This document shows, one piece after another, positions 50,183-58,573 of a DNA stretch of 64,000 bases. This DNA is from Mesonia profundi (GTDB lineage: Bacteria; Bacteroidota; Bacteroidia; Flavobacteriales; Flavobacteriaceae): positions 1 to 64,000 of the forward strand of contig NZ_JAVHUL010000017.1 of NCBI RefSeq assembly GCF_031085155.1, given 5' to 3'. The position numbers were made by a program, and so were the translations under genes. Numbering within the stretch: position 1 is the stretch's first letter; each line of letters starts with the position of its first letter. The notes under the pieces are model-generated. The model did not search any database. It was not told the DNA's origin and saw only the letters and a list, made by a program, of their open reading frames with translations.

Positions 50183-50896
50183 TTATTCTGGTTTTACCGA
50201 CTCTTTATCTATATTTTTATTCTTCAATTTACCGTTTAAAATAAGTTCGGGTAAATGTTCATTAAACCACCTAAACCTGTCAATCACCATAATATGCGTT
50301 CCATTTTTAATGGTGATGCAATCTTTTATATTCTTATGCGGAAAAATAATATCCTTATCTCCATGAATATGAATCACATTCGGCAAGGTTTCTTCTTGAT
50401 CCCAAAACAACATTTGCTCTAAAGCCCAATCGATATAACTTTGGTCACTTACCGATAAATATTGCTGGTACAATTGTGCTCTTTTCGTTAAATAATTTCC
50501 TACTGGCAACTTTTCCAAACCTTCTATCTTGTCTACTAAACTGGTAGGAAAAATCTTATAAAGTGCTGTTTTTCTGGCAAAACGCATTCTTTTTGGTAAT
50601 TCAAACTTATTCTTTACCGTAGAAATTAAAATTAATCGCTTAACGCGGATTTGCTTACTCATCTCTTGAACAATAACCCCGCCAAACGAAACTCCAATCA
50701 AAACAGGATTTTCATGATGAACGTCTGCTAACATTCTGGTCGTATACTCTTTTAAACTTTCCTTCAGAATGGGAATCTTCCATTCTAACCAATGCATCTT
50801 AAACTGATCTTCGGGCAATTTTATATGCTCAAATATACTTGGATTCGCCGCCATACCTGGCATAAAATAAACGTGAATCAACTTATCTTGGATCAT
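50183..50896 (-). CDS. Alpha/beta hydrolase
   Basis: 237-residue alpha/beta-hydrolase fold protein without a signal peptide. The nucleophile elbow is VLIGVSFGGVIVQEM (Ser in GVSFGG), with the Asp and His of the triad probably in IHGDKDIIFP and NGTHIMVID. The N-terminal YFMPGMAAN holds the oxyanion region. Ester or thioester substrate unknown. It lies about 100 bases upstream of the lytic transglycosylase gene on the same strand. Confidence 0.82.
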   Translation of the reverse strand: MIQDKLIHVYFMPGMAANPSIFEHIKLPEDQFKMHWLEWKIPILKESLKEYTTRMLADVHHENPVLIGVSFGGVIVQEMSKQIRVKRLILISTVKNKFELPKRMRFARKTALYKIFPTSLVDKIEGLEKLPVGNYLTKRAQLYQQYLSVSDQSYIDWALEQMLFWDQEETLPNVIHIHGDKDIIFPHKNIKDCITIKNGTHIMVIDRFRWFNEHLPELILNGKLKNKNIDKESVKPE

Positions 50897-51055
50897 TTTT
50901 TAACACGGGTTTACACTAAACTAATAAAATAATAGAGTAAATTTACAGGTAAAAATATTTGATAAAATTGGTTTTACCATATATAAAAGGTTAAAACTAA
51001 AGCAATTTTATTTTTACTCCGCCCCATTTTAGTATAGATCTCAAATTCACTCCTT

Positions 51056-51355
51056 ATGGAAACCATCGAAGTTAAAGACAATGAATTTTTAAGACAGTTT
51101 GAAACCCTTGTGAATGAAGAGTTAATCACCCTTGAATATTCTAAACAAGAAAGAAAAATCTTTTTATCTAAAATACTTATTTCCGATGAAAAAAGAGCAG
51201 ATGGTACTTTAGAAAAATTTTTAACGGGAATTTTCGATCACATTGAGGAAAGAGGTCGCATAAGAGTTGTTCCTACCAGCAAAGAAGTCGTTAATTTTTT
51301 TAGAGCCAACAAATCTAAATACACCGATTTGCTTCCTATTGGAATGAATATTTAA
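51056..51355 (+). CDS. Small GNAT-like (YjdJ-type) protein
   Basis: 99-residue protein resembling minimal GNAT domains: EFLRQFETLVNEELITLEYSKQERKIFLSKI for the first strands, LEKFLTGIFDHIEERG for the CoA-binding helix, and VVPTSKEVVNFFRANKSKY at the end. The canonical QxxGxG loop is weak, so catalytic activity is uncertain. Its stop codon overlaps that of the convergent mtaB gene in a TTAA. Confidence 0.65.
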   Translation: METIEVKDNEFLRQFETLVNEELITLEYSKQERKIFLSKILISDEKRADGTLEKFLTGIFDHIEERGRIRVVPTSKEVVNFFRANKSKYTDLLPIGMNI

Positions 51356-52689
51356 GCAATCACTTTTTCTGAAGCAAATTCAAAACGCACCAATCCATCT
51401 TCATCAATTTTAGATAAGCAAACTTGATGCAGCGTATTCACATAAGAAGGATCCCAAGGCATTTTTACTTTTACGTAATTTTCCGTAAAGCCGTGAATGT
51501 AGCCTTCTTTATTTTCACCTTCAAAAAGCACTTCTAAAGTATTCCCTAACTGACTTTCATAAAAAGCCCGACGCTTTTTGGCAGAAAGACCACGCAACAT
51601 TTTGCTTCTTTTCTTTCTTACCTTCAGCGGAACTGCATTTTCCATTTCGGCGGCAGGAGTATTATCCCTTTCTGAATAAGTAAATACATGTAGGTAAGAA
51701 ATATCAAGCTCGTTTAAGAAATTATAGGTCTCTAAAAAAAGCGCATCGGTTTCTCCCGGAAAGCCTACAATCACATCTACACCAATACACGCATTAGGCA
51801 TCACGCGTTTAATTTGCGTTACGCGATCTACGTACAAACCACTCATATAACGACGTTTCATCTTTTTAAGCAGCTCATCGCTTCCGCTTTGCAACGGAAT
51901 GTGAAAATGCGGCACAAACGTATGGCTTTGGGCTACAAAATCTATGGTTTCGTTCTTTAATAAATTGGGCTCGATAGAAGAAATACGCAATCTTTCTATC
52001 CCCTCAACCTCATCTAGAGCTTTTACCAGATCTAAAAATGTATGCTCGTGGTGTTTGTTGCCAAACTCTCCTTTTCCATAATCCCCAATATTTACTCCGG
52101 TTAACACAATTTCTTTAATGTTTTGCTCAGAGATATCTTTAGCATTTTGAAGCACATTCTCTAAAGTGTCGCTTCTAGAAATCCCTCTTGCCAACGGAAT
52201 CGTACAATAGGTACATTTATAATCACAGCCGTCTTGCACTTTTAAAAAGGCACGCGTACGATCTCCAATACTGTAAGAACCCACATAAAAATCGGCTTCT
52301 TCAATTTCACAGGAATGCACTTCTCCCATGTCATTTTTGGTAAGATCGTTTAGGTAATCGGTGATTTTAAACTTTTCGGTAGCGCCGAGTACTAAATCTA
52401 CGCCGTCTACATCTGCTAACTCTTCTGGTTTTAATTGCGCATAACACCCAATAGCCACTACAAAGGCATCAGCATTTACCTTTTGAGCTTGCTTTACGAT
52501 GGTTTTAAAACGCTTATCGGCATTCTCGGTAACGCTACACGTATTGATCACATAAATATCTGCCTTCTCTGTAAATTCTACCTTAGAAAAACCTTCATTT
52601 TTAAAGGTTCTGGAAATGGTAGAAGTTTCAGAAAAATTTAATTTACAACCTAAGGTGTAAAAAGCGACTTTTTTATTTTCGTGCATCAT
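51352..52689 (-). CDS. mtaB: tRNA (t6A37) methylthiotransferase MtaB
   Basis: 445-residue radical-SAM enzyme turning t6A37 into ms2t6A37 in tRNA. The N-terminal UPF0004 domain supplies three cluster cysteines (YTLGCKLNFSE, NTCSVTENAD, AIGCYAQL), the radical SAM motif is VQDGCDYKCTYCTIP, and a TRAM domain ends the protein. YTLGCKLN distinguishes MtaB from MiaB and RimO. It is convergent with the GNAT-like gene and divergent from the peptide-binding gene; a good promoter lies 171 bases upstream. Confidence 0.95.
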   Translation of the reverse strand: MMHENKKVAFYTLGCKLNFSETSTISRTFKNEGFSKVEFTEKADIYVINTCSVTENADKRFKTIVKQAQKVNADAFVVAIGCYAQLKPEELADVDGVDLVLGATEKFKITDYLNDLTKNDMGEVHSCEIEEADFYVGSYSIGDRTRAFLKVQDGCDYKCTYCTIPLARGISRSDTLENVLQNAKDISEQNIKEIVLTGVNIGDYGKGEFGNKHHEHTFLDLVKALDEVEGIERLRISSIEPNLLKNETIDFVAQSHTFVPHFHIPLQSGSDELLKKMKRRYMSGLYVDRVTQIKRVMPNACIGVDVIVGFPGETDALFLETYNFLNELDISYLHVFTYSERDNTPAAEMENAVPLKVRKKRSKMLRGLSAKKRRAFYESQLGNTLEVLFEGENKEGYIHGFTENYVKVKMPWDPSYVNTLHQVCLSKIDEDGLVRFEFASEKVIA

Positions 52690-52859
52690 AAAGCTCTTTC
52701 GTATTCTTTTAGTAATATTGCTTTTAAAGTAAAATCCTAAAATGTAAAGGAAATTTTTCCGTCAAGCGGAACGAGTTCAATCTTCCTTAGAAACATTTAA
52801 TAAAGGAGTCTCCATCTTTGGTTTACATACCAAACTTTGAATTACTTTAAAAATGCGTG

Positions 52860-52891
52860 CAAATATACGACCTTAAATTTTTATACTCAAA
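52860..52891 (-). promoter_or_regulatory. Promoter reading toward mtaB
   Basis: Minus strand TTTG (52891-52888), 20 bases, TATATTTG (52867-52860): a full match to the Bacteroidota consensus. It leaves a 5' untranslated region of about 165 bases before mtaB and touches the proposed start codon of the divergent gene at 52892. Confidence 0.7.
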
Positions 52892-54508
52892 TTGAATAAA
52901 ATTGCTTGCTTCATAAAAACCAGCTATTTAGCCTTATTACTTCCAATGATGCTTTTCACCTCTTGTGAAAATACCTCAACTGCCAAAAAAGACCATTTGG
53001 TTTTTAGATACAATGAGCACGCTAACATTACTTCTCTAGATCCTGCTTTTGCAAAAGATCAGCGTAATATTTGGCCTTGTAACCAACTCTACAATGGTTT
53101 AATTCAGTTGGATGATGAACTCAATACGCAACCAGATATCGCCAAATCATGGGAAGTTTCTAACGACGCTAAAACCTACACTTTTCAGTTAAGAAAAGAT
53201 GTTTATTTTCATGAACACCAAATTTTCGGAACTCAAAAAACAAGAAAAGTAACTGCTAAAGATGCGGTATACAGTCTCAATCGCTTAACCGATCCTAAGA
53301 TTGCTTCTCCCGGAAGTTGGGTTATGCAGCAAGTAAAAAACATTTCTGCCAAAAATGACTCCACGCTTGTCATCGACTTAAAACAGGCATTTCCCGCTTT
53401 TCTAGGTTTACTTTCTATGAAATACGCCAGTATTATTCCTACAGAAATGGAGCAACTCGATTTTAGAAAAAATCCTATTGGCACCGGACCTTTTCATTTT
53501 AAACGCTGGGAAGCGAATGAGAAGTTAGTCTTTAGAAAAAATAAGCTTTATTTTGAAAAAGATAAAAATGGCAATCAACTTCCTTATCTCGAAGCCGTCG
53601 CCATTACTTTTTTACCAGATAAGCAGAGTGAGTTTCTTCAATTTGCCCAAGGAAAAATAGATTTTCTTAGCGGATTAGATCCTTCCTATAAAGATGAGTT
53701 ATTAAATGCTAAAGGAGAATTACAACCCAATTATCAACAGCGCATTCAAATGCTACGCGCGCCATATTTAAACACGGAATATTTAGGTCTCTACCTTGAC
53801 TATCCCTCTCCGGAATTGAATTCTCAGAAGCTACGTCAAGCGATTAATTACGGTTTTGATAGACATACGATGATCACCTATTTAAGAAACGGAATTGGCA
53901 CTCCAGCTACTTCTGGCTTTATTCCCAAAGGTTTACCGGGGTTTTCAGATGCTACGTATTACGAATACAATCCGCGGAAAGCGAAAAAACTAATCGAAGA
54001 CTTTAAAAAAGAAACGAGAGAACAAAATCCTACAATAAGCATCAGCACCAACGCCTCGTATTTAGACTTGTGCGAATACATTCAGCGAGAGTTGCAAAAA
54101 GTAGGTTTACAGGTAGAAATCGATGTGATGCCGCCCTCTACTTTACGTCAACAACGCTCTGCTGGGAAATTAGCAGCTTTTCGCGCCAGTTGGATCGCCG
54201 ATTATCCCGATGCGGAAAACTACCTCTCTTTATTTTATAGTGATAATTTTTCTCCGCAAGGCCCTAATTACACTCACTTTTCTTCTGAAACTTACGATGA
54301 AATCTACCGCCAATCTTTAGAATTGGGAGATTTAAAGCAAAGAATTCCGCTTTACCAGCAAATGGATTCTATCATTATGACTCAAGCGGCAGTGGTTCCT
54401 TTATATTATGATGAAGTGATTCGGTTTACGCAAAACGAGGTGGAAGGATTAGGGATTAACCCTATCAATTTATTGGATTTAAAACGGGTAAAAAAATTGA
54501 AGGAATGA
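52892..54508 (+). CDS. Peptide-type ABC transporter substrate-binding lipoprotein (SBP family 5)
   Basis: 538-residue precursor with a lipoprotein signal (LLLPMMLFTSC) and the fold of DppA/OppA-type binding proteins: NITSLDPAFAKDQRNIWPCNQLYNGL, LAKSWEVSNDAKTYTFQLRKDVYFH-like region, and the C-terminal SLELGDLKQRIPLYQQMDSII. It would bind oligopeptides in the periplasm; the permease and ATPase genes are not in the window. The start is TTG 52892, as no ATG precedes the signal peptide and the next Met lies inside its hydrophobic core. Confidence 0.88.
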   Translation: MNKIACFIKTSYLALLLPMMLFTSCENTSTAKKDHLVFRYNEHANITSLDPAFAKDQRNIWPCNQLYNGLIQLDDELNTQPDIAKSWEVSNDAKTYTFQLRKDVYFHEHQIFGTQKTRKVTAKDAVYSLNRLTDPKIASPGSWVMQQVKNISAKNDSTLVIDLKQAFPAFLGLLSMKYASIIPTEMEQLDFRKNPIGTGPFHFKRWEANEKLVFRKNKLYFEKDKNGNQLPYLEAVAITFLPDKQSEFLQFAQGKIDFLSGLDPSYKDELLNAKGELQPNYQQRIQMLRAPYLNTEYLGLYLDYPSPELNSQKLRQAINYGFDRHTMITYLRNGIGTPATSGFIPKGLPGFSDATYYEYNPRKAKKLIEDFKKETREQNPTISISTNASYLDLCEYIQRELQKVGLQVEIDVMPPSTLRQQRSAGKLAAFRASWIADYPDAENYLSLFYSDNFSPQGPNYTHFSSETYDEIYRQSLELGDLKQRIPLYQQMDSIIMTQAAVVPLYYDEVIRFTQNEVEGLGINPINLLDLKRVKKLKE

Positions 54509-54553
54509 GAATCCTAAAGTTCTCTACGTATCTTTACAAAAAAATTACATGAA

Positions 54554-55348
54554 ATGAGTCGTCGTATAGAATTGAGAAACGTAAATGTTACGCGCTACAT
54601 CACCCCTTTACGGGAAGGAGGATCGCTTCCCGCGGTAGCCGATGCCGATGACGGATTTAAATATGTGATTAAATTTAAAGGCGCTGGTCACGGCGTAAAA
54701 GCTTTGATTGCTGAATTGATTGGAGGTGAAATTGCACGCGTATTAGGATTTAAAGTTCCAGAATTAGTCTACGCTCATTTGGATGAAGCTTTTGGAAGAA
54801 CTGAGGCCGATGAGGAAATTCAGGATTTGCTAAAGGGAAGTCAGGGTTTAAATTTAGGCTTACACTTTTTAACGGGCGCCATCAATTTTGACCCTGTAGT
54901 TACTACTGTTGATGCGCAATTGGCATCAGAGATTGTATGGTTAGATGCATTTATCACCAATATAGACCGTACGTTTAGAAACACCAATATGCTTATTTGG
55001 AACAAGGAAGTTTGGTTAATTGATCACGGTGCTGCTTTATACTTTCATCATTCTTGGATCCATTGGGAAAAGAGTGCAAAAACCGCTTTTCCTTTTATTA
55101 AAGATCACGTTTTACTGCCTCAAGCCAGTCTGTTAGCCGAAGCAGATCATAAATTAAAGCAACTACTGAGTCCAGAAGTATTGCAGGAGATTGTCAACCT
55201 CATCCCTACAGAGTGGTTAACTTGGGAAGGCACTCCAGAAACTCCAGAAGAAATTAGAAACGTTTACTATAAGTTTTTAACGACACGCTTAAATCATTCT
55301 CATTTATTTTTAAAAGAAGCACAGCATGCAAGGGAAGCACTTATATGA
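54554..55348 (+). CDS. HipA-like kinase family protein (HipA_2)
   Basis: 264-residue protein resembling the HipA-type kinase domain. It has a nucleotide-binding start (YVIKFKGAGHGVKALIAELIGGEIARVLG), a catalytic-type loop WLDAFITNIDRTFRNTNMLIW and a metal loop WLIDHGAALYF. The HipA N-terminal subdomain and a HipB-type antitoxin are missing; instead the next gene, DUF3037, overlaps by 23 bases. This two-gene arrangement recurs in many bacteria, to my knowledge without an assigned function. A kinase role is inference from fold. Confidence 0.82.
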   Translation: MSRRIELRNVNVTRYITPLREGGSLPAVADADDGFKYVIKFKGAGHGVKALIAELIGGEIARVLGFKVPELVYAHLDEAFGRTEADEEIQDLLKGSQGLNLGLHFLTGAINFDPVVTTVDAQLASEIVWLDAFITNIDRTFRNTNMLIWNKEVWLIDHGAALYFHHSWIHWEKSAKTAFPFIKDHVLLPQASLLAEADHKLKQLLSPEVLQEIVNLIPTEWLTWEGTPETPEEIRNVYYKFLTTRLNHSHLFLKEAQHAREALI

Positions 55349-55709
55349 ATATACCATTGTTAGGATTGTACCCAAAATAGAACGCGAGGAGTTCTTTAAT
55401 GTTGGGGTGATTATATATGCTAAACAAAGCAAGTTTATTGATATGCGTTATCACGTAGATCCTCAAAAACTAAACGCATTTTGTCCCGATTTAGATCTAG
55501 AGCAAATCGAAAAAAACTTAGAAGCTTTTAAAGCGATAAGCTTAGGTCAAAAAGAGGCTGGTCGTATTGCCGAAATGGATATGGCTTCGCGCTTTAGATG
55601 GCTTACCGCGACTCGAAGCTCTGTGATACAAACCTCTAAAACCCACCCTGGATTTAGCGATTCTCTTCCCGAAACGGTAGCTTGTCTTTTCAACGAATTG
55701 GTGTTGTAA
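55326..55709 (+). CDS. DUF3037 domain protein
   Basis: 127-residue soluble protein starting KHLYEYTIVRIVPKIEREEFFNVGVIIYAK, the hallmark of DUF3037. It ends HPGFSDSLPETVACLFNELVL. The function is unknown. The 23-base overlap with the upstream HipA-like gene points to coupled translation and a shared complex or a kinase-substrate relation. Confidence 0.85.
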   Translation: MQGKHLYEYTIVRIVPKIEREEFFNVGVIIYAKQSKFIDMRYHVDPQKLNAFCPDLDLEQIEKNLEAFKAISLGQKEAGRIAEMDMASRFRWLTATRSSVIQTSKTHPGFSDSLPETVACLFNELVL

Positions 55710-55970
55710 TATTGTAATGTTCGACTAAGATATAAGAGACAAAACGTAAGATTTAATTTATAAAATGTTGATTATGATAAATATTTTAATCTAGCTTTTA
55801 ATACAAAATTAGATCAATGATATCGCAACTAAATTGTGTCTTTAGGCCTCCTTTTTTTTTAAAAAATTATAGTGATAAAAACTAGGCGAATGATTTCTAA
55901 TTTCAATTAGTCGCAGAGTAATTTATTATCTTAACAGCACATTAGGTTTTTAGAATAATCACAATATTTT
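55710..55970. other. AT-rich intergenic stretch
   Basis: Between the DUF3037 gene and the repeat at 55971. No gene, terminator or clear promoter is visible; it includes a run of nine or ten T near 55852. Confidence 0.4.
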
Positions 55971-56098
55971 TTGCGTTAGGAATTACAGAGGACTTGTCTG
56001 TCGGTAGACAAGAATCCTTTTTCTCTTTTCGAGAAAAAGATTGCAACGTAAAGCCTGCCTTTGTCGGCAGACAGGACCGACCCGCTAGGGAAACGCCC
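55971..56098 (-). repeat. Dispersed imperfect palindromic repeat, copy 2 (inverted relative to copy 1)
   Basis: Read on the minus strand it begins GGGCGTT, contains AGCGGGTC and a central CTTTTTCTC-GAAAA-GAGAAAAAG hairpin, and ends CCTAACGCAAAA, the same skeleton as 19747-19826. It is longer because of inserted sub-hairpins built from GTCTGCCGAC-like and CTTGTCT/AGACAAG units. It lies between convergent genes. Confidence 0.7.
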
Positions 56099-56109
56099 AA
56101 GTAAAAAAA

Positions 56110-57153
56110 CTATCTATTAATCCCCATTTTGTTGATCCAGCGTACATAAGCTTGGCGATTATTATTGTGTTGTCTCAAGGTTTTGGCGAACTTATGATAA
56201 CCAGGATTTTCGGGGTTGGCTACAAAATAAAAGTAATCGTGATCTTCGTTTTGCAGCACTGCATCTATTGATGAAATATCTGGCATTGCAATAGGTCCCG
56301 GTGGCAATTCTTTGTTTCTATAGGTATTATAAGGCGATTCTATCTCTAGATCTTTATACAGAACGCGTTTAATAACGGTGTCAAAATCATTGTTTGCTTT
56401 CTTAATAGCATAAATTACCGTTGGATCTGCGTCTAATTTCCAACCATTTTTATGTCGGTTCATATAAACTCCTGCCACTCTTTTTCTCTCATCTACCTTG
56501 GCGGTTTCCTTTTGTACAATAGAAGCGACTACGCTTACTTCCTTAGGACTCAAGTTTATTTTTTTGGCTTGCTCCAAACGGGAGGTATTCCAAAAGCGAT
56601 GATATTCTTTAAGCATTCTTGCTCTAAACGCTTCCGCGGAAGTGTTCCAATACAATTCATATTGATTGGGAATGTACATAGAAAGTGCGGTCTCTGGAGA
56701 GAAATCGTTTTCTTTTAGAAAAACAGGATCTTGCATCATCGTGAGCAAGCTTAGACTGTCGGGTTCTATTTGTTGCGCCACTCTTCCTGCCAAGTTCTCC
56801 AATCGCTCCTGGTTATTAAAAATCACCGAAACGGGTTCGTTTTTACTTCTAAGCGTGTTGATAATTTCGTTATTATTCATCCCTTTTTTCAGAATAAATC
56901 TTCCCGCTTTTAAATGAACATTATATCCTTTTCGTCTTGCTACTTGATCAAAGTCACTTAAATCTTTTACCAAAGGTTTTAATTGTTCTAATACTTCTTG
57001 GTAAGTATCTTCACTAGACACATACACCGAAGCTTGCTCTGTAGTAAACTGAGTGTTGGGAGAGAAAATGGTGTTATAGATAAAATAACTAAAAATTCCT
57101 ATCGCCACCACTCCAAGAACAGCGATTATGACTAATATTTTTTTAATATACAT
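56110..57153 (-). CDS. mltG: Endolytic transglycosylase MltG
   Basis: 347-residue protein with one N-terminal membrane helix (ILVIIAVLGVVAIGIFSYFI) and a YceG/MltG domain. The catalytic Glu lies in VVASIVQKETAK, with VYMNRHKNGWKLDADPTVIYA and PYNTYRNKELPPGPIAMP completing the site. It cleaves nascent glycan strands and may terminate their elongation. It overlaps the acetyltransferase gene by 11 bases within a dapF-GNAT-mltG operon, all tied to wall precursors or turnover. Confidence 0.94.
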   Translation of the reverse strand: MYIKKILVIIAVLGVVAIGIFSYFIYNTIFSPNTQFTTEQASVYVSSEDTYQEVLEQLKPLVKDLSDFDQVARRKGYNVHLKAGRFILKKGMNNNEIINTLRSKNEPVSVIFNNQERLENLAGRVAQQIEPDSLSLLTMMQDPVFLKENDFSPETALSMYIPNQYELYWNTSAEAFRARMLKEYHRFWNTSRLEQAKKINLSPKEVSVVASIVQKETAKVDERKRVAGVYMNRHKNGWKLDADPTVIYAIKKANNDFDTVIKRVLYKDLEIESPYNTYRNKELPPGPIAMPDISSIDAVLQNEDHDYFYFVANPENPGYHKFAKTLRQHNNNRQAYVRWINKMGINR

Positions 57154-57676
57154 GCTTAATTAATTGGTATAAGATTTCATTTTTATAGGTGCCGTCTACA
57201 AGTATCCAGTCTATTTTTGTTCCTACTTGCACAAAATCAGCTTTTTCAAAAAGCTTTCTACTTGGCAAATTATCCTCTGGAATATTGGCGTAAAGTTGAT
57301 GTAATTTTAAATGGGTAATCGCATAGTTGGTTAGCAATTTTAAACTTTCTAAGGCAAAACCTTTTTGTCGCATTTTAGAAGACGCAATTACAATCCCTAC
57401 TCCTGCCCTGCGATGTGCGGGGTCAAAATCGAATAGATCAATAAATCCCAAAGGTTTTTGAGTTTCTTGCGAGACAATGGCTAAGCGCAATTGCTTGGCT
57501 TCATAAATATCTACATGGCTGTTTTCTAAATACTTTCTCAGTATAAATCTAGAAAATGGAACTTGCGTTGCACTTAATTCCCATAAACTTTCGTTATTCT
57601 CTACCTCTTCTAAAAAAAGTAAATCTTCTGGCTCTAAAGCTCTCAAACAAACCAATTCTCCTTTTAATGTTAACAT
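57143..57676 (-). CDS. RimJ/RimL-type GNAT acetyltransferase
   Basis: 177-residue GNAT protein (Acetyltransf_3 type): start LVCLRALEPEDLLFLEEVENN, an acetyl-CoA loop near RRAGVGIVIASSKMRQKGFALE, and the end LHQLYANIPEDNLPSRKLFEKADF. This group acetylates ribosomal protein N-termini, antibiotics or metabolites; the substrate is not predictable. It is sandwiched between dapF (7-base overlap) and mltG (11-base overlap). Confidence 0.87.
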   Translation of the reverse strand: MLTLKGELVCLRALEPEDLLFLEEVENNESLWELSATQVPFSRFILRKYLENSHVDIYEAKQLRLAIVSQETQKPLGFIDLFDFDPAHRRAGVGIVIASSKMRQKGFALESLKLLTNYAITHLKLHQLYANIPEDNLPSRKLFEKADFVQVGTKIDWILVDGTYKNEILYQLIKHVY

Positions 57677-58449
57677 AGAATAGTCCCTTCAAAAACAAAT
57701 TGAGCCGGCCCGGTAAGCCAAACATTTTTATAACTTCCGTTTTCTTCATCAAAGCTAACGGAAAGACTCCCGCCTTGAGCGACAATTGCTACTTTATCAT
57801 TTTGAATCAGTTTTTCCTTATGTGCCGCTATTGCTACGGCAGTCACGCCTGTCCCACAAGATAAAGTTTCATCTTCCACTCCTCTCTCGTAAGTTCTTAC
57901 CTGCAAGTAATCTTCTTGAGGCGCTACGAAATTTACGTTCACACCATCTTTCTTATAGGTTTCGCTATAACGGATTCTTGCTCCGGTTTCCTTAATATTC
58001 AACTGATCTACATTTTCCATAAAACTCACATGATGAGGAGAGCCCGTATCTAAGAAATAAGCATCATTTATTTTTTCTACGTGTAAAACATCTTGCATTT
58101 GCAGGCTTACCAAGTGCTCATCTATCGTGGCATAATGCTTCCCATCTATCGCTGTAAAGGTCGCTTTACCGTTAATAACTCCTAAAAACTGGGCAAATTT
58201 CACGAGGCATCTTCCGCCGTTTCCACACATGCTACTTTCATTTCCGTCGGAATTAAAATATACCATTTTAAAATCATCTTCCCGATCTTCAGAGGCTTCT
58301 AAAAGTATGAGTCCGTCTGCTCCAATGCCAAATTTTCGATCACACAAGAATGCAATGCGTTTGGTATCATTTTTGAAACTCTTTTTACGATTATCAATCA
58401 TGATAAAATCATTTCCGGTTCCTTGATATTTATAAAATTTTAGCGTCAT
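57670..58449 (-). CDS. dapF: Diaminopimelate epimerase
   Basis: 259-residue enzyme converting LL- to meso-diaminopimelate for peptidoglycan and lysine. The two catalytic cysteines lie in SSMCGNGGRCLVKFAQ and ETLSCGTGVTAVA. KYQGTGNDFIMID at the start and ERGVEDET before the second Cys are standard. A -7 box TATCTTTG lies on the minus strand at 58476-58469, 20 bases upstream of the ATG. Confidence 0.95.
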   Translation of the reverse strand: MTLKFYKYQGTGNDFIMIDNRKKSFKNDTKRIAFLCDRKFGIGADGLILLEASEDREDDFKMVYFNSDGNESSMCGNGGRCLVKFAQFLGVINGKATFTAIDGKHYATIDEHLVSLQMQDVLHVEKINDAYFLDTGSPHHVSFMENVDQLNIKETGARIRYSETYKKDGVNVNFVAPQEDYLQVRTYERGVEDETLSCGTGVTAVAIAAHKEKLIQNDKVAIVAQGGSLSVSFDEENGSYKNVWLTGPAQFVFEGTILC

Positions 58450-58468
58450 GATTTCGTTTTATAAAAAG

Positions 58469-58476
58469 CAAAGATA
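58469..58476 (-). promoter_or_regulatory. Candidate -7 box of dapF
   Basis: Minus-strand TATCTTTG fits TAnnTTTG, ending 19 bases before the dapF start codon. No TTG at the usual -33 distance. Confidence 0.45.
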
Positions 58477-58573
58477 CAATTTCCTTAAAAAGAAGCAGAC
58501 GTTAAAGTGACGTTAACCTAAGAAGGAATAGAAATTGGTTTATTTAATTTTAAGTCTTAAAAGTGAAACAATT

